From contig NC_084760.1 in NCBI RefSeq assembly GCF_028858725.1, positions 90,455,867 through 90,519,866 of the forward strand: DNA of 64,000 bases, in the 5' to 3' direction. Under the pieces are notes generated by a model. The model was given only the letters and a program-made list of their open reading frames with translations. It ran no database searches and had not been told where the DNA came from. The position numbers and the translations under genes were made by a program. This stretch comes from Colius striatus. Its lineage: Eukaryota; Chordata; Aves; Coliiformes; Coliidae. Below are positions 38,861 through 51,300 of the stretch, piece by piece; the stretch's first letter is position 1; each line of letters starts with the position of its first letter.

Positions 38861-40997
38861 TCAAGCCATAGCCTCTTCTGTAACTTCCAGAGAGCAAGAA
38901 ACACTCTTCTCAGTTTAGCTAAGCTTTTCTGCTTTTTCATATTTGCAAGTTTGCTTTTCTTTCCTTTCTTCTCTTTCCTGTTATTGCTATTTTTTTAAAA
39001 ATTGTCAGATGTGATGAACATGGCTGACAATAATTTAAAAGAAAAAAAGAAACCTCTGAAGTCTGAAAGATTTGGGTAAAATATTCATTGACTCTTTTGC
39101 TTTCCCATCTGCCCCCCTCTTGACAAGTCCTTAGGCACTTAAAATCTACTCAGGACATAAACTCACGTTTTTGGGCAGAAGCTCTTTTTCTCATTTGCTC
39201 ATTGTAACTCCAGTTAACTCCCATGATCCATATATTGATAAAATGGAGAACATTTGACATGAATTCCTAAAATTCCAGTTACTAGTCCATGTTTTGAATT
39301 TGATTATGTCAGGTAATAGATCACTACCATACCTCCTTCCTATGAAACATAGGAATAAGAATGGTTATTGAGCCTGAATGAATGAATAAATGAATTAAAT
39401 TAGTGAAGAAGAAAGACAGAGGAATTGAAGATTTATCTACCAGATATATCAAGCCTTTTTATCTCTCAGTTTCTGACACTGATGTGTAAGAAAATAACTG
39501 TTCAACGTGACATAGGAACTCAAGCTTTTCTTAGACCAGGAAGTTGTATTTCAAATGGTATCATGGTATTGGTTGAAAGCTAATATATAATAATCCATAA
39601 GTACATGCAGAATAAATTGTGTCAAATAACACAGACAGTTGCAAACTCAAGCACTTAAATTTGGGAAAACACAGATTTAAGATTACCCATCATTACTCGA
39701 TGCACACACAATGCAACAACCTGACTCATTCAATGGGCAAGATTTCAGAATTTCTTTTTAGCATCATTTTTCAGTCCATGACTCTGAGCCTCAAAACCAA
39801 ATCCCTTTTTTTTTTATGTACACACAAGTTCTTGGCTTCTCTGTGGTTTTCACTGCTTAGGTAGCAGTTGTATTTACAGCTCTGTGTCTCCCTCCTAAAG
39901 ACATTAAGTTTTACTTGACTGGTGGTTGTGAGACTCAGGGGCTGAATGAGTACTGATGAAAAGAAATAGCAAGTTTCCACCTGACCTTGCCTGGAGCCGG
40001 ACTAGAACTTTCATGAGGCAAAACATTTGCAGAGGACCAGGTAGTATTTTATTATGATTTATCAAATGTCAGTTTATATGAGTTTTACTGAATATGAGAT
40101 TAGAATAGTAGTTATTATATGACAGCACAGTATTCCGTGATTTACTCGTGAACTTTTCTTCTTTCTTCGTCTGCAAATGCCCTGCAGAGTTGGGGGAAAA
40201 CGCGGCATCAGCTAAACCAAAGAAACGGAAATGAGAATTCAGATGTTTAAATCTCGGGGCACTGGAGAGCTTTATCATGCTCATCATCTATCCAGTGTTA
40301 CTGATCTCTTTCTGTGTGGAAATCAGGCTTGTGAATACAACCTATGAAAGTGGCAAAGATTTCGAACTTTACTATACTGACTTGGGATTCAGCCTTCGTT
40401 GGAACCAAAAGGGCAATTGTTCAGGAGATATGTGTGGGTCAAGGCAATTTGTTCACAATGTGAAGAGGAAAAAAGCAGTAGCAGCCATAGGGGAAGGCTG
40501 GAAAAGAAAACACAGTTGGACAGATCAGAAACACTGAGCTATTCAGTTAGGATAATAAGGGCTCAGTACTTGGGAAGCTGAAGAGAACACCACAGAAATG
40601 TATAAGGGATGATACAATGCTCAGTTCTCAAGAATGTCAGTAAGAGTTTCTAGCACAGATAAAGAGGTTCTATTAGAAATTATCACAATTATGTTATTTT
40701 TTCATTTCTATTCTATTGATATTTAAGCATGAAGAACATGATCTAAAGGCCACTGGATCTCTGCATTTACTTCCACACCTATTCAATTAAGTCAAAACTA
40801 TCTTTAAGGTTCTCAGTGACCGGAATCCATGATATCTGAGGCAACACTCTGGGATGAAGATCATAGTTGAAAACTACAGCATGACTGAACTTTTTAGAGT
40901 GACAGTAATTCTGCCTGCATAGACAAAAGTGCCTTTGCACAGAATGAGATTATGGAGCACTTTACCACAAGAACTAAGGATAATATGAAGCTTTATT

Positions 40998-41661
40998 ACT
41001 GGATGAAAAACTGAATATGAGCCAGCAACGTCTGTTTGGAGCCCAGAAGGTCAGTCATATCCTGGACTGCTTCATGGCCAGGATATGCATGGCCAGAAGG
41101 TCAAAGGAAGTGATTCTGACCCTCTACTCCGCTCTTGTGAGACCCTATCTGGAGTCCTGTATCCATCTCTGTGGCTCCCAATACAAGAAGAACACAGAGC
41201 TGTGAAGTGAGTCCAGAAGAATGCCATGAAAATTACCTGAGGGCCGGAGCTCCTCTGCTATGGTGACTGGCTGAGACAGATGGGGTTTTTCAGCTTGGAG
41301 AAGACTCTGGGTGGAACTCAGAGAAGCCTTACAGCACCTAAAGTGGCCTACAAAAATGACAGAGAGGGATTTTTTTACAAGGGCATGTAGTGCCAGGACG
41401 AGGGGTAATTGCTTCAAATTGAAAGAGGGTAGGTTTAGATTAGGTATTAGGAAGAAGCTCTTCCCTATAAGAGTGGTGAGACAGTGGAACAAGTTGCCAG
41501 GAGAAGTTGTGAATGCTCCATCCCTAGAAGTGTTCAAGGCCAGGCTGGATAGGGCTTTGAGGAACCTGGTCCAGTGGAAGGTGTCTCTGCCCATAGCAGT
41601 GGGGTTGGAACCGGATGACCTTTAAGGTCCCTTCCAACACAAACCATTCTATGATTCTATA
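40998..41661 (+). mobile_element. CR1 LINE fragment with 3' end
   Basis: The fragment begins in the end of the ORF2 reverse-transcriptase region ('gaatatgagccagcaacg', the N-M-S-Q-Q motif) and runs through the ORF2 C-terminus to the terminal ATTCTATGATTCTATAA repeat. One frame (41311-41625) still reads the typical CR1 words 'RTRGN(C)FKLKEGRFRL' and 'NKLPGEVVNAPSLEVFKARL', while the upstream part has stops and shifts. It is 5'-truncated, inactive and on the same strand as RRP15, about 3.6 kb upstream of its start codon. Confidence 0.93.
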
Positions 41662-44600
41662 ATTGACTGGGTTTTTTTATTTTACATAAACCCACTGCAC
41701 ATTTGTGTGTGTGTGTCTGTGGCTTTGTGTTCAAATTCATGATGAAAACTACTTTCCTAGAGACAAATTGACAACAGGCATATGACAGACATTGGCCACT
41801 TTGTTTGGCACATTGCTGGGATCTATGCATTAACTCCAGAAAAAAGGAGCTCTACTACTCCAGAAGGAAACCAAGGAGATGTTTTGTCTTCATTTTGCTG
41901 CTGCTATTTTTTGTAATGAGGAATATACAGTAATCACTTCAACTGGGCTGAATCCCAGTATTGTTGGTATTTAAACTTGAAGCCAAGAAAAATGTAATAC
42001 ATTTAAAATCTTAGACAAAAACATTAGGATTGCGAATCCCTGTGCCATCCTTTTCACAGCTTTTTTTTTTTTTTTTGACATTTGTTCTGCTCCATCCACA
42101 GATCAAGGTTTCATGCACTGTCTTGTTAGTCAAGGTTTTACTAGAGACCTGTACATGGCAGCTTCAGCCTCTGCTACTCTTCAGACACTGCTGACAATGG
42201 TAAACTGGGAGGTAACTCCCATTTTGTCTGGATTGGAAACGTATTGTAGGGTAGTTATATCTCCAGTATTCCTCAGACCATAATTTCAATACATAAAAAC
42301 ATTCAGGCCAGAATGATGGGGAACAATGACAATCATTTGAAACAAGGTTTGGCAACAATTTTGCTGACAAATGCTTCAGCGTAATGCTTACGGAGAGAAG
42401 TATGCTATCAGATGTGACTTGCTAATTCAGTCTGAGGGAAGAAGGTTCAGACCTGTCATTTATTGGAACACATTACAGGACTTAATTGGAAGATTTTGAC
42501 ATACTTCCAAGACAAATATGCTACCAAGAGTAAGACATGTTCAACAGCGTGTGTGTACGAGGAAATGAGGATGCCATACTGGAAGAGCTTTTTGTTTATG
42601 CAGTTTAATAGCCTTCTCCTAGCAGTGTCCCTTCTGATGCAATATGATTCAGAGATGAATCATTCCAAGGAAATGTTAAGTGTCTTTATCATCACATAGC
42701 AGGCTTGACCAAATAGTTAGTGCTTAATAATGGCAGGTAACCTAGGATTTGAGACCTACAGTGTAAAACATTAGGAATTACGTCTCCTGAAAACCTTGGA
42801 CCTCTCCATTAAACACCAGAGAGATGTATATGGTTTCCTTCTTTCTCTGCAGACCATAGCAGAGGCCCAGACTTTTTAGCACAGGGTTTGTCTTTGCTTG
42901 TAATAATGAATTAGACTTATTTTTTTTCCTACATTGCTCTGCTCTGCAGCAAAGCTTATGATAGAAAGAGTAAGTCCAAGGTTGTTTGTCCTTAGCTGGC
43001 ATGTAACCAAGACTTATATACTTAGCTTTTACAATATTTCCTTGTGAAACAGTTTCCTCAGCCATGTAATAATTTCTGTCACTCTTTTCTGACCCCTCTC
43101 CAAGTTCTAATTTTTCTGCCTGAGATTGAGGCAGCAAAAGGAATTTGTTATCTTGGCTGCCATCTACATCGTTAGGAAAAAAACATGGAATGGCACAAGT
43201 ACAAAGACATGGGTCACTGACTGTGCAGGGCAGCAACAACAAATGAAGTATTTGTTTATAAAATAAAAAGTGTAGAAATTAAATAACATCTTAAAGATTT
43301 TAAAACCTGCAAACCATTGAAGAATACTCTCTATGAAACATTTGTCTCCTGTAGCATTCTTTCTAAAGCATCATCATATGATAATTGAGCTTTAAAAACC
43401 AACAAAGTCATCTTATCTAGGTTTAACATTGCCTTGCACCCCATTTACATGATGAGCCACTGTTCCTTATTTTAATACATGTTTATGTGTACAGTTTCTC
43501 TAAGGTGTCAGCAAGGTGCAGAGCAGTGTGGTGTTTTATCGATACGGTCATGCTTAATGATTATTACTTAAGAAAGCAAGCATTTTAGGCAAATATCTAT
43601 AGATACATTACTAGCTACACTCACATCTATAGACATACTTTTCAATGTCCAAGGTTACTTGCACTGCACCTTTAGGGCTCCAAGGAATCCTGGAGCTTCT
43701 GTCTACCAGTATATTTATTTGTTACAATAACAGCAATTCTTGATAACTTACTTTTATTTGTTTAGTTTAGAGTGCCTTTAAGGAAGAAGTTGCCTAAGAT
43801 TTGCTTTTTACAATTTTGGTGTTTTAGTTGATGCTTTTTCCAAGATGTACTTCTTACAGACGCATTGAATTGAGAAACTGGATGATTGGTAGTGTTACAG
43901 TTTGGCCTTAAAATCTGTGTGTCCATTTACTGGTTGTGAAGTAACAGAAATTTAGTGCTAGTTAGGTGAGAAATTCTCTAACCCAAAGTGAGATTTTGTT
44001 GGGGTTTTTTTCTAGACATGGTAGATAGTCTGCTGTTCTGAATACTTGGTGCTAAAAACAAGTACTACCATTAAGAGAAAGGAATTTCAGTACATAAGTG
44101 AACAGGAGTTTGCAAAAATCTCCAACAGCCTAAACACTTAATTTTAAAATAATGCTAAGTAATGTAAAGGACAGTCAGTGATCTAGGATTTAAAACTACT
44201 TGTGGTAAGCATTAGATCAGTGTAGTCTGGGTGGATACAGTAACTGTCATGTGGAGATTAACATCTCAGCCCTTCCAAGAGGAGACTGGTAGTGGAATAT
44301 GCCATTTTGGACACCTAGAAGAAAAGCAGAAGTGTTTACACAGTGTCCATGACCTGCCTTCCTGTCTGGGGCCTGTGTGTCCAAGTGGGTTTGAGCTCCT
44401 CCCTTTTACAGATATTAGCTAGTGCAGAGAGTAATCTTAAGGATTCAAAGCACTATCCCCTGAGTACCCTCAGAGGATGCCTCTAGTGTAGAAAAAAATG
44501 TATTCAAAACAACACGTGGCATCAGTGTGAAAATGATGTTTAAGATGTAGTAAATATTGACTTTTTAAAAAAAAATGACTGAGTGAACAGCCAAGGAAAT

Positions 44601-44725
44601 ACATTCTCCATTTTTCATTCACTCCTGTTAAAAATTGTCCTTCCTTTGGGCCCTGAAGCAACACTCAGTTGCTTCTCCCCACAGTGTGACCCACAGTAAA
44701 CACAACATTGAATTGTTTATTTTCA
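41662..44725. other. Intergenic upstream of RRP15, no gene seen
   Basis: AT-rich sequence between the CR1 copy and the CpG-rich promoter. A T16 tract lies at 42061-42076. A 154-codon minus-strand frame at 42778-43242 is the longest here, with no recognised family (see findings). No RNA gene is seen. Confidence 0.6.
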
Positions 44726-45096
44726 CGGTTGCCACGTTCACGGCGGCTTCGCAAAGGGAACATGAAACAATCAGCCTGAGCTTTGCTGGGACTGAGCTCC
44801 TGCCGGGCTACCCTCCGTGCTTCGACTGAAACGGACTCTCGCAGCGCTGGGAAACGCGAGACCACCCGAGCGCCTGGGCGGTCGGGGAACCCCGAGACGG
44901 TGGCTCCGAAGGCTGCAACCGCCCGACGAGGACCTCGGTCTCACTGGGCTCTGCCCACTCAGCGGAGGAGCCACACAGCGCAGCGCTTGGGACTCATGGG
45001 CCTCCCCGAGTCTAGGGGAGAGAAGAAGCCCTAGCAGAGCTCTCTGCTTTATTTCCCTCGTTACTGTGGCTTGCTCGGTGACAAATCCCCCAGCTG

Positions 45097-45153
45097 CCGG
45101 AAGCCCGCCCCGGTACCTCCGGGCCTCCTCCGTGCCGCGGCCCGCCCCGGAAG
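45097..45153. promoter_or_regulatory. Paired ETS (CCGGAAG) and GC-box motifs
   Basis: CCGGAAG occurs at 45097-45103 and 45147-45153, each next to a CCCGCCCC GC box (45104-45111 and 45141-45148). Two weaker CCGGAAC words follow at 45169-45175 and 45184-45190. ETS/GABP sites with SP1 boxes are typical of promoters for ribosome-biogenesis genes. They lie about 95-150 bases upstream of the start codon. Binding is inferred. Confidence 0.5.
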
Positions 45154-45248
45154 CTACTTCTGGCCTGCCCGGAACCGTTAGAGCCGGAACGCAGCCTGTT
45201 GGCACGGGGACCGGGCAGGAAGACAATATCAGGTGGACCGCGGGGAAG

Positions 45249-45315
45249 ATGGCGGCTGCCAAAGCGGGCCCACGTGTGCGCGGGACTGCTGTGGGCGAGG
45301 AGGAAGCGGACAGCG
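45249..45315 (+). CDS. RRP15: RRP15 coding exon 1
   Basis: Sixty-seven coding bases from ATG to a GTAACG donor, ending in phase 1. The frame stays open upstream of the ATG for over 140 codons because the DNA is GC-rich, but it has no in-frame ATG there, which supports this start. The 5' UTR length is unknown. A CACGTG E-box lies within the exon at 45271-45276. Confidence 0.85.
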
Positions 45316-48300
45316 GTAACGGGCGCTGCTTCTCCAGTGGGAGTGGGAAGGGGGCTTGGTTGCTTTCTGCTCGGGCGAGTCTTGAAGGCCTCCGTCTCGG
45401 GCCCGACTGAGGGCCTGAGCTTCCCCTCCTCCAGAGCCCGGGCGGAAGGTCGGAGCCGGTTGGCGCGGGGCGGCGGGAGCTCGGGCCGTAGCCTGGCCGC
45501 CGGCTGGGTGAGGTGGCGGCTGCACGGCGCCCCGGGCTCTGCCAGCCTGGCGGGGGCTTCGTGCGAGTGGTGTTCCTGCGGTGCCGGTCGTGCCTGGTCG
45601 TGCCTGCTCCCTGCCCTGGCGCTTTTGATTTTCCACCTCTTGGCTCAAGGAGTGCTGATAGCAACTCCTTTATTCTCCAGACCCACCAAAATAACGTTCA
45701 CTGTCTCTGGAGTGCCCTTTTCTTGCAATGCGGGGGGAAGAGAGTGATTGGGCAGAGCTGGATGAGCGCTGGGGTACGATGGGATGTGTGTCTGCCTGTG
45801 TCTGTATGAAACGGGTATCTGCTTCCTCCTTCGAAAGTACCCCGAGAGATATGCCAATTACAGTAGTGCACCAGGAGAGCAGAGAGTATAAACCCTACTG
45901 TACTCCATCCTTTACACGTGGTTCTCCAATTATTTTTGCCTCTTCCTGTGTTATGAGGGTATCGTAGAATCATAGAATGGTAGGGGTTGGAAGGGACCTT
46001 TAGAGATCATCTAGTCCACCCCCCCTGCAGAAGCAGGTCAACCTATCTAACTAGTTGCGATTACTTCTTAATTACATCACATAATTGGATATGCATCTCA
46101 TTATGATGTGTTAAAGAATAAGTTACGGCTGATTGTTGAAGCCTTGTCTATCTTTCTGTAGTTGTTGAAAGCAAGATGTTGGTGGTTGTATCCGGCATGA
46201 TCCTCCTGTTTCATTGGCAGAAAATATTGTCTTAAAGGAGACTAATACAGACTTTTACAACTTTCTTTTTTATAAGCCTGACCTGCTTTTTTTATGGCCA
46301 ATGGGGAACTTGATCCTAAATGGTGGATGGAATTAAAAGTTTGGACTTCTGGTAGCTGATAGCTTTTTGTATACATAAAAAGTCACAAGTAGGACTCAAT
46401 TCCTTGTTTAAAAAACTAGATAGTAGTATTCTGGTGTCGACAAGGCCTGGGAGTGAAAATTTGATGTTGTATTACTTGTAGAAACCAGGATGTGGTGATG
46501 CACCCACTTTTTTACATGCAGTGGTTTGATTTTTTTTGTTTAGCTTTTTAAAATTTGGAAGTCAGGATATGGAGACATACTGATATTAAAAGAATGCCTT
46601 TAGTAGTTTGTGACATATCAAACTCGTATAGATAATGAGCAAATGTTCAGTAAGTATTTATCTTCCACATTTGTGATGTAAGCATACAATCTTTCTTCTT
46701 TTCTTGATGGTAACTAAGTGCTCTCCAGGCCTCTAAGCTTGCCTGGACATTAGAGGTTTTGTTTTGAATTGGTTAACACCACTGTTTTGCTGCTACATTC
46801 GGTGGATTTTTTACTGGTTCAAAAAGACATGTGGAGAAGGCAGAGTAGAGAGTCAGTGTGGCAGCATACCACAAGTAATTCAATAGGCAATTGATTAATA
46901 AGGAACAGCATTAATAGCTCTCTGTATGGTTTTACAGAAGACAGATCTTGTGAAGCAGTCCTCACTTCATTCTCTTAACGATTTGGTTGATGAAGGTGGT
47001 TCATAGGATATAGCAGTGCTTAGAAAGCAATTGAGTTAGTAGCACTCAACATTGTGATTTTAAATTACTCAAAAAAAAATAGTATAAGAGTGGTAGACAG
47101 ATGAAAGCCAGTCAGCTTATATCTCGGGAACTTCTGGGGAATTGGTTCTTTGCTGGTAGGACTGTGGAGGGGTCAGAAACCAGCAGCCTGTCCAGCACTT
47201 GATTTGGGGCCTTGAAAGCTGCGTATAGCATAATTGATTAGAAAACTTTTGGGTGTGAGTAATATTTAGTGGAATGGTGGCAGGACATTTGTACGTATTG
47301 CTCTTGATTATTTGATTAAGTGGATCCACTGAAATAACCAAACATCTTATCACACCCTAAACTTGCAGCCTGTTTCGTTCTAATTAATCATCCACACCTT
47401 TAAAGAGTTTATTTTTTTCATTTGACCGTCTGGATGGACCAATGAGGGAAGTACTAGATTCTTCGTGTGCTTGATTTGCTATCTAGTTGGCTGTTCTCTC
47501 CTGTCTTGCTTTTACTTGCTCCAGTATTTTAACTCCTTTTCTGTTTTGAGTTGGACTAGATGTTCTCTAAAGGTCTCTTCCAACCCCTACTATTCTATGG
47601 AACTCGAATTTTGATATGTTTCAAGAGTTTAAACAGTTACTTATGACAGAAAACCTCAGTACCTCTAATTTCTTTTGAGCTACCGGACAGCTGTCTGTCT
47701 TAATTATTATTATTTATTTCCCAAAGCAGCGTCCCGCTCTGAGTTCGTTATGCTTGAGTAGTTGTCTTTTTTGCTGTCATTCCTTTCCGTGAGCAGGTTG
47801 TGCTTTGGGGTGAGAAATGCTTCCCCCCGCCTCGCACCCCTCCCGCCTTGGCGTGACCCCGGGTGGCTGTTTGCCTTGGGGCGCTAGGTGTCGCTGTTGC
47901 AGTGCGTATCGGCCGGACGTCGCGGTGTCCGTGCGCGTGTATTAGTTACCCTTTCTGAACTGGGAAATACGGGTTGGGTTGGTTTCCCCAAACTTTTCAC
48001 TCCCAAACATCAAAATAGTCATTAAGAATAAATTTCCAGGGCAGCCTTTTCCCTTTTACTCAGCCTCTTATCTTAGAGACCACTTAAAGTGATTTGAGTG
48101 TGTGAGGCATTCAGCGTGGCCGCCCGAGGAATTAATTGTAACAAGCACTACATGGCCCTGAGCTCTGATACCATTATATATGGAGCAAATTAAGCTAGTG
48201 ATAAATCCTTACCAGAAACGGAACTCCTGACACTTTTTTCTTTGTTCCTTTTTTGTACACCTAGATTCTGAGTTAAGCTCAGGACTTACAGAAGACAGCT

Positions 48301-51300
48301 ACTCTTCGGGAGGTGAAGCCCTGGATGGCGATGATGAAGATGAAACTGCAGCTGATGGCAATGTGGTTGAAGAGGCAACAAGCTCCAAAGCTGGCCCAAG
48401 TGCAGGCTGGGCAGATGCCATGGCAAGAGTGCTCAACAAAAAGGTTCCGCAAAATAAGGCCACCATCTTGGCAAAGAATAAAAAACTGGAGAAGGAGAGA
48501 GAAAAAGAAAGACAAGAAAGACTGGAGAAGAGGATGAAGGTAAGAAAAATATGAGATTTGGTTGTGCAATCACAGTCAAATAGGAATACATGCAAGATGC
48601 CCACAGTATGGATTTGGATGAGTACTCTTGAGACTCTCAGTTTTGGAATCTCTTCTCCACACTAATCTCCAGGAGCTTCATTTTTTTGACTTTCCGGGAA
48701 GTCATGCTGTAAGGGTTTTTCCCTCATTGTTTTCTTCTGGGATAACCGGGCAAACTGATCTTTGACAGCGGGACTGTTCCAGTCTGTCAGATTACGGTGG
48801 TTTTGTTGTTTAGAAGGTGAAAGCAGCTACTTTAACTTCAGTTTTCTAATTGTTATTCATTTGGGGTGCAGTTGACTTTTGTTGGCATTACCGGTTGGAA
48901 TAGTTCTCATCGAAACTGAGAGGGAGAAAAAAACTGCTTTCATTTTAATTCTCCTGGAACTTCCAAAATTAAAGGCTCCTAGATTGAGATTGCAGTAGTC
49001 ATTTATATGGTTGTGAATTGTTTGCTCCCCTTGCAGATTTTTCTCCTGGTTTTCTATTAGTGTCCATGTTCTACTTTGCTTCTGGTTCTGAAACTGTTAT
49101 GAAGAAAGCAGACTTATGTGGGCAATTAAGTCATTTGTTTGTGTGTCTTTAGTGGAACTTTTAATTCCAGGCTGTGATTGATTTACCTTCAGGCTAAAAA
49201 TACATTAATAGTTCTAATGTCTCATCTTACCAGTTCTATTCCAATAGGATACCCAGCTTATCCATCTGTCAATCTGGGACATGCTGTGGTTAGGCCACGG
49301 CCTGCCTTTCAAATACAGAGAGCTTCAGTACAGCATCTGTTAGGTTATGGTTGTCCTAAATACCTGTTCTCATCCATGTAAATATGTGGGAGTACTGCAA
49401 AGCAGACGTGGGCTGCAGGTCCCCAAACTGACCTGTTTACTCATAGAAAAACTTGAGAACATTCTGCCTTCTATTAAGGTCTTGCTGATGGAAGATATAA
49501 TAAGGCAGTTCTTTTGATGAAAGGCCAAAATGTGGTCATAAACCCAGAAATTTGTAGTAGTCTTCCTGGAATTATAAAGATAAGGACTCTGAAATTCCAC
49601 TAAATGTTTCTTGCATAAAAGAGACTTAATGTAACATCACCAAGCCTAGAACACTGTTAAATTGTTTAAAGGGGAAAAAAAATCATGTTGCTACCTTATT
49701 CCTGAAGCAGAGGCTGGGGAAATACTTTGTTCTCTTACCGAAGCAGGAAAAAAAGCAGGTGGTGGTGTAGCCCCTGGTAATGGGAAAGGAGATCGGTTTG
49801 GTTTTGAAATAGAGAACTTCAAGATAGATAAAAAGGACAAAGTCAGTGTTGTGCACACGAGTTGGTCTCCAGTGGGCACTTCTTATTGTTCCTAGAGTTT
49901 GAGGTCAGCCCATTACAGACTTTGGGCATCACTGTTGGTCCCAAAGCTGATTCAGCAGGGAAGTCAAATTCCCAAGGATCAAAATGCAACATACATGTCT
50001 AGATAGTCCTAGGATTTCGTTATGTATAAGTTTCTGTGTTAACACCTTATGGAGTCTTGGATTTGAAAGCTATCTTTGAATAATTTCATTATCTGTGGCA
50101 GTCATTGTGATAGCTTTTTTTTTTTTTTTTTTTATAAGATGGTTTTTTTGCTTATCTTGAGCCAAAGACATCACTCTGATGTAACTCTTTGCTAGTTTTT
50201 GTTATAGGAGGCAAGCAAGTCTTTGACATTTGACTGTGGCTCCTGGTGTATCAATGCAAGAGACTTGCCTCAGACCTGTTGGCCAGCCCCTCTCTTACCC
50301 TCAAACCAAACTCAACTTTGTTGATTTATCTTCTTTTTTTTTCCTCTTCCCACATGCTCTATCAGAGCATGCTGTGTTCTCAAATGCTCCTTATTGCTTC
50401 ACATAACAATATTTATAACGCAGCTCGATAAAAAACGGGAGTGGGAAATGATGTGCCGAGTGAAGCCAGATGTTGTCAAAGACAGAGACAGAGAAAGAAA
50501 TCTTCAGAGAATTGCCACGAGGTAAGGGTTTTGCTGAATGCTTTCCTTAAATATATGTGTATCAAAAAAAGGAGGAAAAGGGGAAGAAATGGCCTGCACA
50601 GGTAATCTGTTTCCAATCAGATTGAACTCTTAAGAATTGTATAGCAGGAGATGAGTGATTTATCTGCACATTTGCTTTGTACAGTATCAAGTTTAACAAA
50701 AGATTTCAGAAACTTCATGAAAGTAAAAATTTAAATGGGAATGTAATGTTTGCTTAATAGAAGTGCTTTGCTGAATCCATTCATTTTGCTAACTTAATGC
50801 TTTAAAAAAGCAGAACAGTCGTTTCTACTGTTTGTGGTGTTTTTCTCCTGTCCAGATGTTTCATCACATTCGTTTCTGTTAAGATTGGTTGCTTGTTCTG
50901 TGTTCTGGTAATCAGGTTTCCTAGAACTAATTGAATACCTTGATGTGTTGTCTGTATTCATCTCTCCATTTCTCTCACGGCCCCTTACTTCAGCTGCTCT
51001 CAAGATCTTACCTGAGAAATTTAGTAGTTAGTTGTAGCACAAATAACATGGTTTTGAGGAGGAAACGTGCTCTTGCACTTGAGCTGATCTCAGTGCCACA
51101 TTACCATCCTTACTTCAGGGCCTGAATAGTATTTGTGGATTTCTTTGTTACTGATTCCTAGCATCATGTGTGAAGGAAGATTAAAAATGGGAAGTCTTTC
51201 ACATTGTAGGAAGTATTACTTCTTAACTTAATTGAGGTTCTAAGTAACTATTTTGGAGTGCTAGAAAGCGTCCAGCATCTCCACTGATTGTTTCTTTGTT

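Larger units (their letters stand above)
16254..40997. other. Intergenic, no gene seen
   Basis: A long AT-rich stretch between the solo LTR and the next CR1 copy. Open frames reach 148 codons (27073-27519, minus) and 119 codons (32607-32966, minus), without domain resemblance or flanking splice sites that make a gene. Simple repeats, a hairpin cluster near 18.7 kb, a possible MIR-like remnant near 32.1 kb and three candidate regulatory blocks are listed separately. The rest shows nothing I can support. Confidence 0.6.
44726..45620. promoter_or_regulatory. CpG island and RRP15 promoter
   Basis: GC content and CpG density rise sharply from about 44726 and fall after about 45620, against an AT-rich background on both sides. 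The island contains the RRP15 start codon, exon 1 and the start of intron 1. No TATA box is seen at a suitable distance, which fits a housekeeping promoter with dispersed starts, probably between about 45050 and 45240. CpG islands are often bidirectional, but no minus-strand gene could be recognised; the long minus-strand frame here (44771-45664) is best explained by few stop codons in GC-rich DNA. Confidence 0.85.
45316..48264 (+). other. RRP15 intron 1
   Basis: Bounded by GTAACG and a long pyrimidine tract ending TACACCTAG; 2949 bases, phase 1. Its first 300 bases belong to the CpG island. It carries two small CR1 3' remnants (45961-46050 minus, 47547-47600 plus) and a second GC-rich patch at 47730-47945. 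No other gene is seen. Confidence 0.85.
48540..50423 (+). other. RRP15 intron 2
   Basis: 1884 bases, GTAAGA to ACGCAG, phase 0. It contains a T19 tract (50115-50133), a short hairpin (50353-50371) near its 3' end and a protein-like open frame at 49662-49895 discussed in findings. No snoRNA could be supported. Confidence 0.85.

Noticed and set aside
44817..45248. N-terminal extension of RRP15 upstream of the chosen start
   Set aside because: The frame is open but begins with GTG and has no in-frame ATG. The residues do not resemble RRP15, and the ATG at 45249 has a good context and matches the family's MAAA start.
44771..45664. 297-codon minus-strand open frame over the RRP15 promoter and exon 1
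   Set aside because: It lies in GC-rich CpG-island DNA where stops are rare. The translation is Pro/Arg/Ser-rich without a domain, and the opposite strand has a well-supported promoter and exon. Treated as a composition artefact.
49511..49595. Box C/D snoRNA candidate in RRP15 intron 2 (TTTGATGA ... CTGA)
   Set aside because: The C box is imperfect, no terminal stem can be paired outside the boxes, and no C'/D' pair is evident.
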